64,000 bases of DNA from DATBLE01 sp046732255 (GTDB taxonomy: Bacteria > Actinomycetota > Thermoleophilia > Gaiellales > Gaiellaceae), in the NCBI GenBank assembly GCA_046732255.1, contig JBKPMR010000031.1, positions 62,001 to 126,000 of the forward strand, in the 5' to 3' direction. Under the pieces are notes generated by a model. It was not told the origin of the DNA, made no database searches, and saw only the letters and a list, made by a program, of their open reading frames with translations. How positions within the stretch are numbered: position 1 is the stretch's first letter; every line of letters begins with the position of its first letter. Shown here in pieces: positions 16,227 through 25,370 of this stretch. Both the position numbers and the translations under genes were made by a program.

Positions 16227-16715
16227 ATGCGCATCGCGATCGCGCTCGTGCTCGTCGTCTGCGCCGTGCCGGTCGCCTCGGCGCAGAAGGCGATCGACAT
16301 CACCCAGTCGTACGTCGCCGGGATCCATCTCGGGGCGAGCAAGGCGCGCGCACGGGCGTTGATGACGAAGCCGGTGCGGCTCGACCGCCTCGAGGACGGG
16401 TATCTGCGGTTCGTCTCGCCGAGCGAGAAGCTCGAGGCGTACTTCCGCACCGGCACCAAGGGCGTCGCGGTCGTCACCACCTGGAACCGGCAGCTCACGA
16501 CCGAGGAGGGGATCGGGCCCTGCTCGACCGTGGCGGCGCTGAAGCGGGCGTACGGAGCGCGGCTCGTGCCGTTCAGGCAGGCAAGGAAGGTCGTCGCGTA
16601 CCGGCTCGGGAACGTGATCTACACCGTCGAGGGCGGCCGTCGCGTGGGCGTCGTCGCGCTCGGCCGCGGTACGCAGGCGGTCTACGTTGCGCTCAACGCG
16701 AAGGAGTGCGGCTAG
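16227..16715 (+). CDS. Hypothetical secreted protein
   Basis: A 162-residue protein with a clear signal peptide (MRIAIALVLVVCAVPVASAQ, cleavage after ASA). The mature part has a small beta-rich domain (GIHLGASKARARALMTKPV, GPCSTVAALKRAYG) and two cysteines that could pair. The pattern of a GxxLGxs start followed by a late Tyr/Val strand recalls small periplasmic beta domains, but I cannot name the family. It converges with the alcohol dehydrogenase gene, overlapping it by 4 bp. Confidence 0.72.
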   Translation: MRIAIALVLVVCAVPVASAQKAIDITQSYVAGIHLGASKARARALMTKPVRLDRLEDGYLRFVSPSEKLEAYFRTGTKGVAVVTTWNRQLTTEEGIGPCSTVAALKRAYGARLVPFRQARKVVAYRLGNVIYTVEGGRRVGVVALGRGTQAVYVALNAKECG

Positions 16716-17665
16716 AGGACCAGCACGGGCGCGCCGCGGATCCGTCCGGTGCGCAGCCGGTCGAGCGCCTCGTTCGCCTCCGCCAGCGGGAAGGTCTCGA
16801 TCTGCGCACGCACCGGCACCTGGGGCGCGAGCGCAAGGAACTCCTCGCCGTCGGCGCGGGTCAGGTTCGCCACCGAGCGCACCTGGCGCTCACCCCAGAG
16901 CAGCTCGTACGAGAACGACGGGACATCGCTCATGTGGATGCCGGCGCAGACGACTGTGCCGCCCTTGGCCACCCTGGCGAGCGCGATCGGCACAAGCTCG
17001 CCGGCCGGCGCGAACAGGATCGCCGCGTCGAGCTCGTCCGGCGGCCGCTCGTCCGAGCCTCCGGCCCACTCGGCGCCGAGCTTGCGCGCGAACGCCTGGC
17101 CCTCTGTGTCGCCGGGCTTCGTGAACGCGAACACGCGCCTGCCCTGGTGGCGGGCGACCTGGGCGACGATGTGCGCCGAGGCGCCGAAGCCGTACAGGCC
17201 GAGCCGCTCGGCGTCCCCGGCCATGCGGAGCGACCGGTAGCCGATCAACCCGGCGCAGAGAAGGGGTGCGGCGTCCTCGTCGCCGTACGCGTCCGGGATC
17301 GGCAGGCAGTAGCGCTCGTCGGCGACCGCGAGCTCGGCGTAGCCGCCGTCGAGCTGGTAGCCAGTGAAGCGCGCGCGGTCGCAGAGGTTCTCGCGTCCGG
17401 TCGTGCAGTAGCGGCACTCACCGTCGGTCCAGCCGAGCCAGGGGACGCCGAGGCGCCGGCCGTCCTCGGCGATGCCGACGATCTGGTGGCCGAGGACGAG
17501 CGGCAACTTGGGGTCGGGCAGCTCGCCGTCGAGCACGTGCAGGTCGGTGCGGCAGACGCCGCACGCCTGGACCCTGAGCAGCAGCTGGCCGGGTTGCGGC
17601 TCGGGGTCGGGCAGCTCCGCCTCGCGCAGCGGCCGCCCGGGGTCGTCGAGCACCATCGCCCTCAT
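16712..17665 (-). CDS. Zinc-type alcohol dehydrogenase family protein
   Basis: A 317-residue medium-chain dehydrogenase. Seen: catalytic-zinc cysteine ACGVCRTDLH, GHQIVG in place of the usual GHE, GLIGYRSLRMAG, and the Rossmann region LGLYGFGASAHI. The structural zinc lobe reads GWTDGECRYCTTGRENLC, so the first of the usual four cysteines is Asp. This composition is found in the AdhA-like/DIDDL branch. The ATG at 17665 fits the family N-terminus; the frame's upstream extension has no similarity. Substrate unknown. Confidence 0.88.
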   Translation of the reverse strand: MRAMVLDDPGRPLREAELPDPEPQPGQLLLRVQACGVCRTDLHVLDGELPDPKLPLVLGHQIVGIAEDGRRLGVPWLGWTDGECRYCTTGRENLCDRARFTGYQLDGGYAELAVADERYCLPIPDAYGDEDAAPLLCAGLIGYRSLRMAGDAERLGLYGFGASAHIVAQVARHQGRRVFAFTKPGDTEGQAFARKLGAEWAGGSDERPPDELDAAILFAPAGELVPIALARVAKGGTVVCAGIHMSDVPSFSYELLWGERQVRSVANLTRADGEEFLALAPQVPVRAQIETFPLAEANEALDRLRTGRIRGAPVLVL

Positions 17666-17703
17666 GGGCCGATGGTGGCAGAGATTCCGTTTCAATAGGG
17701 GAC

Positions 17704-18501
17704 GTGGATCCGGCAGTCGTCGCCGCGCGCGCGCGGACCGAGAACTTCCCGGTCGCGTCGCTCCTCTTCCCGCGCGCGCTGCGCCCGCATCTGCGTGCCG
17801 TGTACGGGTTCGCGCGCCTGGTCGACATCCTCGGCGACGAGGCCGAGGGCGATCGGGTCGCGCTCCTGGACCAGCTCGAGGACGAGGTCGAGGCTTGCTA
17901 CACGGGCCTGCCGACCTGGCCTGTGATGCAGGAGCTTCAGCCGACGATCGAGGAGTTCGACCTGCCTCGTCAGCCGTTCCTCCGGCTGATCGAGGCGAAC
18001 CGCATGGACCAGCGCATCGCCGAGTACGCGACCTGGGCGGACGTGAAGCACTACTGCGTCCACTCGGCCGACCCGGTAGGGCGGTTGGTGCTCGGACTGC
18101 TCCGGCGGGCGGACGACGACGAGCTGGTCGCCGCCTCTGACGACGTCTGCACCGGGCTCCAGCTCGTCAACTTCCTCCAGGATGTCCCGCGTGACCTCGC
18201 GCTCGGTCGCATCTACATGCCCGCTGAGGACCGGCGGCGCTTCGACGTCAGCGTTCTCGACGGTCCGAACCCGCCGCTGATGCGACTGCTGCGCTTCGAG
18301 GCCGAGCGCGCCCGCGGCCTGCTCGGCGGCGGGCGGATCCTCCAGGAGCGGATCGGGGGGCGCGTCGGCCGCGCGGTCGGGCTCTTCGCCCGCGGGGGGC
18401 TGGCGGCCCTCGACGCGCTCGAGGACGCGCACTGGGACGTCTTCACGCAGCGCCCGCGTCCGTCTCGGCTCCGCCTGGCTCGGGAAGCCCTGCGCCGGTG
18501 A
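17704..18501 (+). CDS. hpnC: Squalene-synthase-like HpnC
   Basis: First gene of the hopanoid operon. The 265-residue protein has the HpnC hallmark ENFPVASLLFPRALRPH near its N-terminus and the prenyltransferase second Asp motif in NFLQDVPRDLALGRIYMP; the first Asp region is RLVDILGDEAEGD. In the known pathway HpnC converts presqualene diphosphate to hydroxysqualene, after HpnD and before HpnE. GTG start; its TGA overlaps the GTG of hpnD by 4 bases. Confidence 0.93.
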   Translation: MDPAVVAARARTENFPVASLLFPRALRPHLRAVYGFARLVDILGDEAEGDRVALLDQLEDEVEACYTGLPTWPVMQELQPTIEEFDLPRQPFLRLIEANRMDQRIAEYATWADVKHYCVHSADPVGRLVLGLLRRADDDELVAASDDVCTGLQLVNFLQDVPRDLALGRIYMPAEDRRRFDVSVLDGPNPPLMRLLRFEAERARGLLGGGRILQERIGGRVGRAVGLFARGGLAALDALEDAHWDVFTQRPRPSRLRLAREALRR

Positions 18502-19316
18502 GGGTGGACGATGCCTACACCGAGGTCGAGCGGCTCACACGGGCCCGGGCGCGGAACTTCGCCTACGGGATCATGGTCCTCCCGAAACCGAAGCGGCGGG
18601 CGATCGCGGCGATCTACGCCTTCGCGCGCGAGGTCGACGACATCGCGGACGGCGACGCCGCGCCGGACGAGAAACGGTCGAGGCTCGAGGAGCTGCACCG
18701 CCGTCTCGATCTGCCGCCGAACGGCGACGCGACGTGGGTCGCGCTGGCGGACGCCCGCGAGCGCTTCCCGATCAACGAGCAGGCGCTTCACGACCTCGTC
18801 GACGGTGGGCTCGCCGACCTCGACCGTCAGCGCTACGAGAACTTCGACGAGCTGCGTGACTACTGCGCCCACGTCGCCGGCGCCGTCGGGGTGGCGTGCA
18901 TCGGCGTGTACGGCGCCGACCAGCCGCAAAGGGCGGAGGCGCTCGGGATCGCGCTCCAGCTGATCAACGTGATGCGGGACGTCCAAGAGGACTGGCAGCT
19001 CGGGCGCGTGTACCTGCCCCAGGACGAGCTCGCCTCGTTCGGCGTCGCCGAGGAGGACATCGCCGAGGGACGGCTGACCCCCGCCTGGCAGGCGCTGATG
19101 GCGTACCAGTCGGCGCGGGCGAGGAGCTACCTGGAGGAGGGCCTGACGCTGCTCGGCTTCCTCGACCACCGCAGCTCCGCCTGCGTGGGCACGTTCGCCG
19201 GCCTCTACCGGGCGACGCTGGAGCGGATCGAGGCGAGCGGCTTCGACGTCTTTGACGGTCCGCCCCGCCTGTCCACGCTGACCAAGCTCCGGATCGTTGC
19301 CGTCAACCTGCTTTGA
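18498..19316 (+). CDS. hpnD: Presqualene diphosphate synthase HpnD
   Basis: Condenses two farnesyl diphosphates to presqualene diphosphate. The 272-residue protein has RARNFAYGIMVLPKPKRRAI, the first Asp motif FAREVDDIADGD and the second motif LINVMRDVQEDWQLGRVYLP, all typical of HpnD. GTGA overlap with hpnC shows translational coupling. A 141-bp gap with two palindromes separates it from hpnE, the only sizeable gap in this operon. Confidence 0.94.
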   Translation: MRVDDAYTEVERLTRARARNFAYGIMVLPKPKRRAIAAIYAFAREVDDIADGDAAPDEKRSRLEELHRRLDLPPNGDATWVALADARERFPINEQALHDLVDGGLADLDRQRYENFDELRDYCAHVAGAVGVACIGVYGADQPQRAEALGIALQLINVMRDVQEDWQLGRVYLPQDELASFGVAEEDIAEGRLTPAWQALMAYQSARARSYLEEGLTLLGFLDHRSSACVGTFAGLYRATLERIEASGFDVFDGPPRLSTLTKLRIVAVNLL

Positions 19317-19331
19317 CCGTTCCGGCCATGA

Positions 19332-19434
19332 CCCGGTCTCTGAGACCGGGGGTGAAACGTTCTTGGAACGGTTCGTCCACTGGTCCCACAGGCGGTGGCT
19401 TGACTCCAGCGTTTGCGCCCCGGTCTCTGAGACC
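19332..19434. repeat. Pair of GGTCTC-T-GAGACC palindromes
   Basis: CCCGGTCTC-T-GAGACCGGG at 19332-19350 and GGTCTC-T-GAGACC at 19422-19434, both odd-length with a central T. They lie in the hpnD-hpnE gap. The flanks (GGTCTCTGAGACC followed by GGGGGTG or AGGGATG) differ slightly, so these are diverged copies about 87 bp apart. Confidence 0.85.
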
Positions 19435-19457
19435 AGGGATGTGACGAGGGCGTAAGG

Positions 19458-20699
19458 ATGCGTCCACATGGTGTGAAGAAGGTGGCGGTCGTCGGCGGCG
19501 GGCTGGCCGGCCTCGCCGCCGCGCTCGAGCTCGTCGACGCGGGACGCGAGGTCACCCTGCACGAGGCGCGGCCGACGCTCGGGGGTGCCGTGCAGACGCT
19601 GCCCGAGCGAGAGGAGGATCCACCGCCGCCGCCGGACAACGGCCAGCACATCGCGCTCGGCTGCTTCGCGGAGTACACCCGGTTCCTGGAGCGGATCGGC
19701 AAGCGCACGGCGCTGCGCCGCGAGCCGCTCTCGCTGCCCGTGATCGACGAGGGCGGTCGCACCTCGTTCGTGCGGCCCGGCCTGCACCTGCTCCGGTACG
19801 GGCATCTACCGCTCGCGGCCAGGCTCCGGATCGCGCGCGTCACACTTCGGTTACGGGGACTGTCCCTGGAACCGCACTGTGACGAGACGTTCGCGGATCT
19901 GCTCCGCCGCCTCGGCCAGCGCCAGGAGGAGATCGACCGCTTCTGGGACGTCTTCATCCGGCCCGCGCTCAACCTGCCCTGCGAGGAGGCCGGTGCCGAC
20001 TACGGGATCTTCACCGTCCAGACCGCGCTCCTCGGCGGCCGCGGCGCCGGCGACCTCCTGCTCCCGACGGAGCCGCTCGGGGAGATGCACGGCGAAGCGG
20101 CCGGCCGGGCCCTGAACGCAGCCGGCGCCGACGTGCGGCTCGAGACCCGAGTCGGGACGCTCGACGAGGTCGAGGCGGACGCCGTGGTGCTCGCCGTTCC
20201 TCCCCCGGAAGCCGCGCGCCTGCTCGGCGACCAGCCGCCTGCGCTCGGGGACTCGCCGATCGTCAGCGTCCACCTGCTCTTCGACCGGCCGATCCTCGAG
20301 CACCGGCTTGCCGCGCTGCTCGAAAGCCCGGCGCACTGGGTGTTCGATCGCGGAGCGCTCACAGGCAACGCCGCGCCCGACGGCGGCCAATACCTGACGG
20401 TCGTCTCGAGCGGTGTGCCGGACCTGCTCGAGATCCGCGGGCGGGCCCTGGTCGACCTGATCGCCGGCGCGCTGACCGCGCGACTCCGCAAGGCGGAGCT
20501 GCTCTGGTCCCGCGTCAGCCGTGAGCCGCGCGCGACTTTCGCGGCCCGACCCGGGACACGTAGGCTGCGGTGGAGCATGCGGACGAGCCGGCCGAACGTC
20601 TACCTCGCGGGCGCGTGGGTCGCCTCCGACTGGCCGGCGACGATGGAGGCGGCGGTGCGCAGCGGTGTCGCCGCGGCGCGGGCGGCGGCTCTCGCATGA
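19458..20699 (+). CDS. hpnE: Hydroxysqualene dehydroxylase HpnE
   Basis: FAD enzyme that reduces hydroxysqualene to squalene. The 413-residue protein has the dinucleotide motif VAVVGGGLAGLAAALELVDA at its N-terminus, the NGQHIALGCF segment, and the C-terminal FAD motif VYLAGAWVASDWPATMEAAV. A GGGAC-T-GTCCC palindrome lies inside the coding region at 19856-19866. ATG of shc overlaps its TGA. Confidence 0.93.
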   Translation: MRPHGVKKVAVVGGGLAGLAAALELVDAGREVTLHEARPTLGGAVQTLPEREEDPPPPPDNGQHIALGCFAEYTRFLERIGKRTALRREPLSLPVIDEGGRTSFVRPGLHLLRYGHLPLAARLRIARVTLRLRGLSLEPHCDETFADLLRRLGQRQEEIDRFWDVFIRPALNLPCEEAGADYGIFTVQTALLGGRGAGDLLLPTEPLGEMHGEAAGRALNAAGADVRLETRVGTLDEVEADAVVLAVPPPEAARLLGDQPPALGDSPIVSVHLLFDRPILEHRLAALLESPAHWVFDRGALTGNAAPDGGQYLTVVSSGVPDLLEIRGRALVDLIAGALTARLRKAELLWSRVSREPRATFAARPGTRRLRWSMRTSRPNVYLAGAWVASDWPATMEAAVRSGVAAARAAALA

Positions 20700-22480
20700 C
20701 CGCGGTCGAAGAGCTGACCAGGCTCGACCGTACGGTAGAGAAGGCGACGGAGCGGCTGCTCGAGCTCCAGCACCCGGACGGCTGGTGGGTCGGCGAGCTG
20801 GAGTCGAACGCGACGATGATCGCCGAGCATCTCTTCTGGCTGCACGTCCTCGGGCTCCGCGACGCCGACACCGACCGCAGGCTCGCCACCGACCTGCTCG
20901 CCCGGCGCCGAGGCGACGGCACATGGTCGAAATGGTGGGAAGGGCCCGCCGACCTCTCGACCACGATCGAGTCGTACGTCGCGCTGAAGATGGCCGGGAT
21001 CGACGCCGGCGAGCAGACGCTCGCCTACATCCGCCGGGAGGGCGGCATTCCGCAGAGCCGCGTGTTCACGAAGTGCTTCATGGCGCTGCTCGGTCAGTGG
21101 CCGTGGCAGCGGATCGTCCCGATCCCGCCGGAGATGGTCCTGCTTCCGCCGAGCGCACCGTTCTCGATCTACAACTTCGCCTGCTGGGCGCGCCAGACCG
21201 TCGTGCCCCTGTCGGTCGTCTGGGCGCTCCGCCCGGTGCGCCCGGCCGATGTCGACCTCCGCGAGATCGGCGCCCGACCCGGGGCGACGAAAGCTCCTCG
21301 TCGTCCCTCGAGTCGCCGTCGCCGCGCGATCGCGGCAGCGGAGACGTGGGTTCGCGAACGTCAAGAAGCGGACGGTTCCTGGGGCGGGATCCAGCCGCCC
21401 TGGGTGTGGTCGATCGTGATGCTGGCCGCGCTCGGCCGCGGGTTCGAGGACGAGACGCTCCGCCGGGCGGTCGAGGGCTGGGGCGCCTTCATGGTCGAGG
21501 ACGGCGACCGCCTGCGCCCCGAGGCGTGCCAGTCGCCGGTCTGGGACACGGGCCTCGCAGTGATCGCGCTCCGCGCGGCCGGTGTCCCAGCCGACCATCC
21601 GCAGCTCCGGAGAGCGGGCGAGTGGCTGCTCCGCGAGGAGGTGACGGTCAAGGGCGACTGGGCGATCCGGCGCCCCGACCTCGAGCCCGGCGGCTGGGCG
21701 TTCGAGTTCGAGAACGACCTCTACCCCGACGTCGACGACACAGCCGTGGTCGCGCTCGCCCTGCGCGAGCTGGGCATGGGGCACGATGCCGTCCGCCGCG
21801 GCCTCGACTGGATCGTCGGGATGCAGTCCGGGAACGGCGGCTGGGGCGCGTTCGACGCGGACAACTCGAGCCACTGGCTCTACAAGCTGCCCTTCTGTGA
21901 CTTCGGCTACGTGATCGACCCGCCGAGCGAGGACGTCTCCGCACACGCCCTCGAGGCGCTCGCGCCCGTCGCCGGCTACGAGGAGGCGGTCGCGCGCGGC
22001 CTGGAGTACCTGGTCAGGGAGCAGCAGTGGGATGGCTCCTGGTGGGGCCGCTGGGGCGTGAACCACGTCTACGGCACCGGTGCCGCGCTGCCCGCGCTCG
22101 AGGCGTGCGGTTTGGAGCCGCAGCATCCGGTGGTACGGAAGGCCGTGACCTGGCTCGACTCGGTCCAGGATCCAAGCGGCGGCTTCGGCGAAGACATCCG
22201 CTCCTACCACGAGACGACGATGCGCGGACGCGGTGTCGCCACCGCTTCACAAACCGCGTGGGCGTTACTAGGCTACGTCGCGGCAGGCGACGCCAAGGGG
22301 CCGTCGGCCACGCGAGCGGCCGATTTCCTTTGTGCGGCGCAGGACGCCAACGGCGACTGGAGCGAGCGGCACTACACCGGAACCGGCTTCCCGACCGATT
22401 TCATGATTCGCTACCACCTCTACCGGCTTCACTTCCCGCTCATGGCTCTTGGTCGACTACGAGAAAGGTTGAACGGATGA
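20696..22480 (+). CDS. shc: Squalene-hopene cyclase
   Basis: Cyclises squalene to hopene/hopanol at the membrane. The 594-residue class II terpene cyclase has the protonating DxDD motif as DVDDTA (residues 345-350) and several QW repeats: DGSWGGIQPPW, GNGGWGAFDADN, DGSWWGRWG, SGGFGEDIRSY and ANGDWSERHYTGTGFP. The ATG at 20696 overlaps the hpnE stop; a longer open frame upstream belongs to the hpnE coding region. The middle has an Arg-rich insertion (KAPRRPSSRRRRAIA). Confidence 0.96.
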   Translation: MTAVEELTRLDRTVEKATERLLELQHPDGWWVGELESNATMIAEHLFWLHVLGLRDADTDRRLATDLLARRRGDGTWSKWWEGPADLSTTIESYVALKMAGIDAGEQTLAYIRREGGIPQSRVFTKCFMALLGQWPWQRIVPIPPEMVLLPPSAPFSIYNFACWARQTVVPLSVVWALRPVRPADVDLREIGARPGATKAPRRPSSRRRRAIAAAETWVRERQEADGSWGGIQPPWVWSIVMLAALGRGFEDETLRRAVEGWGAFMVEDGDRLRPEACQSPVWDTGLAVIALRAAGVPADHPQLRRAGEWLLREEVTVKGDWAIRRPDLEPGGWAFEFENDLYPDVDDTAVVALALRELGMGHDAVRRGLDWIVGMQSGNGGWGAFDADNSSHWLYKLPFCDFGYVIDPPSEDVSAHALEALAPVAGYEEAVARGLEYLVREQQWDGSWWGRWGVNHVYGTGAALPALEACGLEPQHPVVRKAVTWLDSVQDPSGGFGEDIRSYHETTMRGRGVATASQTAWALLGYVAAGDAKGPSATRAADFLCAAQDANGDWSERHYTGTGFPTDFMIRYHLYRLHFPLMALGRLRERLNG

Positions 22481-23481
22481 AATTTCCGCTGCGCTCGACG
22501 GTCCAGATCGGCCGCTACGTCGCGTCCCAGAAACGCAGGGGCGAGCTCTACCCGCTCGTCCTGATGCTCGAGCCGACGCTCGCCTGCAACCTGGCGTGCA
22601 TCGGCTGCGGGAAGATTCGCGAGTACGAGTCGAACAAGGCCCGCCTCTCGGTCGACGAGTGCATCGACGCCGGCGTCCAGTGTCCGGCGCCGGTCGTGTC
22701 GATCTGCGGCGGCGAGCCCTTGATCTACAAGGGGATCGAGGACGTCGTCGCAGGGATGCTCGAGCTGCGGAAGAACATCGACCTCTGCACCAACGCCCTG
22801 AAGCTGACCGAGTACCTCGAGGTGTTCAAGCCCGACCCGAGGCTGACCTTCGTCGTCCACCTCGACGGGATGCGCGAGATCCACGACTACGTCTGCGACT
22901 ACCCCGGCCTCTGGGACATCGCCGTCGATGCGATCAAGCAGGCGCGGCAGGCCGGCTTCCGGGTCACGACGAATACGACCGTCTTCAAGGAGAGCTCGGT
23001 CGACGACGTGATCGAGATGATGGGCTACCTGACGAACGAGATCGGGATCGACGGGATGCTGATCGCACCGGGCTACCAGTACTCGCAGATCGACCCGGCG
23101 CTGACGATGACGCGCGACGAGCACGAGGCGAAGTTCCGCGAGATCCGTTCGGCGGTGAAGAAGCACGGCTACCGGTGGCTGGCGAGCCCGATCTACCAGG
23201 ACTTCCTCACCGGCGACCGCAAGCTGCCGTGCGCGCCGTGGGGATCGATCACGCGCAATCCGTACGGGTGGAAAGGCCCCTGCTACCTCCTCACCGACGG
23301 GATCTTCCCGACCTACGAGGCGCTGCTGGAGAACATCGACTGGGACTCGTACGGGCCCGGCAACGACCCGCGCTGCGAGCATTGCGGGATCCACTCCGGG
23401 TTCGAGCCGTCCGCGGCATATGCCGCCACGTCGAGCGTCAAGGAGACCGTCCGGAGCATGGCGTGGACGCTGACGGGCTGA
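22477..23481 (+). CDS. hpnH: Adenosyl-hopene synthase HpnH (radical SAM)
   Basis: Adds a 5'-deoxyadenosyl group to hopene, the first step to C35 hopanoids. The 334-residue protein has the radical SAM cluster motif C37-NLA-C41-IG-C44, a CGGEP motif and a C-terminal cysteine set (CEHCGIHSGFEPSA). The ATG overlaps the shc stop (ATGA) and is preceded by GAAAGG. Its presence shows that extended hopanoids are made. Confidence 0.96.
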   Translation: MKFPLRSTVQIGRYVASQKRRGELYPLVLMLEPTLACNLACIGCGKIREYESNKARLSVDECIDAGVQCPAPVVSICGGEPLIYKGIEDVVAGMLELRKNIDLCTNALKLTEYLEVFKPDPRLTFVVHLDGMREIHDYVCDYPGLWDIAVDAIKQARQAGFRVTTNTTVFKESSVDDVIEMMGYLTNEIGIDGMLIAPGYQYSQIDPALTMTRDEHEAKFREIRSAVKKHGYRWLASPIYQDFLTGDRKLPCAPWGSITRNPYGWKGPCYLLTDGIFPTYEALLENIDWDSYGPGNDPRCEHCGIHSGFEPSAAYAATSSVKETVRSMAWTLTG

Positions 23482-24050
23482 TCGCCGTCTGCGCGACGGG
23501 CACGGAGGAGCGCGCGGCCCGGCGGGCCGGGTTCCGGACGGCGCGGGTGGGAATCCGGGTGAGCCGCGGCGTCCCTGCCGGCGAGCTCGTCTCGTTCGGC
23601 GTCGCCGGCGGTCTCAACGGTGCACCGATCGGAACGGTGATCGACGCGACGCGCGTGATCGACGAAACCGGCGCAGTGCTGTGGGAGGGAGAGGGTCTTG
23701 GTCTCGGCCGCCCGGGGACGATCCTGGCGATCGACCGACTGATCGACGACCCGGACGAGCTGCGCCACCTGCACGATGCAACGGGCGCGAACGCCGTCGA
23801 CATGGAGAGCGGCGTCCTCGCCGCTACCGGCCGATTGCGCGGGTGCGTGCGCGCAATCAGCGACACGCCGGACGAGCCGCTCGGCCCCTTGGCAAAGGTG
23901 GTCGATCCGTTCGGCCGGCCACGGCCCCTCAAGCTTATGGCCGTGCTCGCGCGGCAGCCTGCGGCTACCGCCCGAGCACTAGCCAACGTTCGTAGAGCGC
24001 TCCGAGCCTTGTCTAGTGCTCAGCGGCCCGGAGGGACGGTGAGCACGTAA
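23463..24050 (+). CDS. hpnG: Hopanoid-associated phosphorylase HpnG
   Basis: Removes adenine from adenosylhopane to give ribosylhopane. The 195-residue nucleoside-phosphorylase fold has FGVAGGLN (phosphate/nucleoside loop) and NAVDMESG, whose Glu is the ribose-binding residue. A GTG at 23463 starts it inside the last codons of hpnH (19-bp overlap). Its TAA overlaps the ATG of ispH by one base. Confidence 0.9.
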   Translation: MDADGLIAVCATGTEERAARRAGFRTARVGIRVSRGVPAGELVSFGVAGGLNGAPIGTVIDATRVIDETGAVLWEGEGLGLGRPGTILAIDRLIDDPDELRHLHDATGANAVDMESGVLAATGRLRGCVRAISDTPDEPLGPLAKVVDPFGRPRPLKLMAVLARQPAATARALANVRRALRALSSAQRPGGTVST

Positions 24051-24979
24051 TGGGGCGGGTCCTCCTGGCCGCTCCGCGTTCGTTCTGCGCCGGCGTCGAC
24101 CGGGCGATCGAGATCGTCGAGCGCCTCCTCGAGCAGCATGGTCCACCGGTCTACGTGCGCCACGCGATCGTCCACAACGACCACGTTCTGCGCCGGCTCG
24201 AGGGCCTTGGCGCCGTCTTCGTCGAGTCTGAGGACGACGTGCCGCCGGGCGCGATCTGCGTCCTCTCGGCCCACGGCGTCGCACCGGCGGTGAAGGAGAA
24301 CTGCGAACGCCGGGGGCTCCAGGTCGTCGACGCCGTCTGCCCGCTCGTGTCGAAGGTGCACGCGGAGGCGCGCCGCTACGCGGACTCGGGCCACTTCGTC
24401 GCTCTCGTCGGCCACCGCCACCACGTCGAGGTGATCGGGACGAAGGGCGAGCGACCGGAGCAGATCGTCGTCGTCGAGTCGCCGGAGGAGGCACGTGAGC
24501 TGGAGACGGACGGCAAGCCGCTCGCCGTGATCAGCCAGACGACGCTCTCCCTGGACGACGTCGCCTCGACCGTCGACGTGCTCGAGGAGCGCTTCGGCGA
24601 CCTGCGGCGGCCCGGGGCGGACGACATCTGCTACGCGACGCAGAACCGCCAGGACGCGGTGAAGGAGATCGTCTCGCTGGGCGCGACCCTGATCCTGGTG
24701 ATCGGCTCGCCGACGAGCTCGAACGCCCAGCGGCTGGTCGAGGTTGCCCGCGCGCGCGGCGCGGAGGCGACGCTGATCGACGGCGAGGACACGATCGACG
24801 ACGAGCTGCTCGACGGGCACGAGACGGTCGGCCTCACCGCCGGCGCATCGACGCCGGAGGAGCTTGTCCAGTCGGTCCTCGCCCGCCTCGCGGAGTCGGC
24901 GTACGAGCTCGACGGCGAGATCACGGTTGCCCGCGAGGACGTGCACTTCCGGCTGCCACGGGAGGTGGCGGCGAGATGA
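24050..24979 (+). CDS. ispH: 4-hydroxy-3-methylbut-2-enyl diphosphate reductase
   Basis: Last enzyme of the MEP isoprenoid pathway, making IPP and DMAPP. The 309-residue Fe-S protein has the three cluster cysteines (SFCAG Cys13, DAVCPL Cys97, DICYATQNRQ Cys194) plus VHND and SAHG histidines. Its place within the hopanoid operon supplies the precursor. It overlaps hpnG by one base and the next gene by 4 bases. Confidence 0.96.
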   Translation: MGRVLLAAPRSFCAGVDRAIEIVERLLEQHGPPVYVRHAIVHNDHVLRRLEGLGAVFVESEDDVPPGAICVLSAHGVAPAVKENCERRGLQVVDAVCPLVSKVHAEARRYADSGHFVALVGHRHHVEVIGTKGERPEQIVVVESPEEARELETDGKPLAVISQTTLSLDDVASTVDVLEERFGDLRRPGADDICYATQNRQDAVKEIVSLGATLILVIGSPTSSNAQRLVEVARARGAEATLIDGEDTIDDELLDGHETVGLTAGASTPEELVQSVLARLAESAYELDGEITVAREDVHFRLPREVAAR

Positions 24980-25362
24980 CCTCCGTCCAGATTCCGCACA
25001 GCGTCGCCGCCGCCCTACCGACCCTGTCCGTCTTCGACATCACGAACGAGGTCTCGCGCGACGTCGCCGCGGGTCACTCCTCGCGGGGAATCGCGTACGT
25101 CACCGCCGCCGCTCCCTCCTCGCTCATCCGCGTCAGCGAGCGCGAGTCCGGATTCTTCTGCGACATCGAGGCTCTGCTCGAGCGGCTCGTCCCCCGCAAG
25201 CGCCCGGATCGTGAGCGGATGCTGCTCGCCCTGCTCGGGCCGCGCACGGAGCAGATCCCGGTCGAGGGCGGACGGCTCTGTCTGGGCCAGTGGCAGCGGG
25301 TGCTGCTCTTCTGCCTCGACGGGGACACGAAGGCGGAGTACAACCTCACGCTCTTGGGCTAG
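24976..25362 (+). CDS. YjbQ/UPF0047-like protein, degenerate
   Basis: A 128-residue protein with the UPF0047 (YjbQ) pattern: DITNEVSRDVAAGHSSRGIAYV, then LCLGQWQRVLLFCLDG, matching the G-x-WQ-x-x-x-x-x-x-DG strand. YjbQ proteins have secondary thiamine-phosphate synthase activity. The conserved HTTAA/HTS histidine segment reads TAAAPSS here and the His cluster of the family is not evident, so activity is doubtful. ATGA overlap with ispH puts it in the hopanoid operon. Confidence 0.72.
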   Translation: MTSVQIPHSVAAALPTLSVFDITNEVSRDVAAGHSSRGIAYVTAAAPSSLIRVSERESGFFCDIEALLERLVPRKRPDRERMLLALLGPRTEQIPVEGGRLCLGQWQRVLLFCLDGDTKAEYNLTLLG

Positions 25363-25370
25363 CCCGAAAT

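Noticed and set aside
18213..19805. Long minus-strand open frames opposite the hpn genes and across 20-22 kb
   Set aside because: All are antisense to genes with strong family motifs and have low-complexity composition.
22027..22476. N-terminal extension of hpnH
   Set aside because: The frame is open upstream but overlaps shc coding sequence; the ATGA junction and ribosome site at 22477 fit far better.
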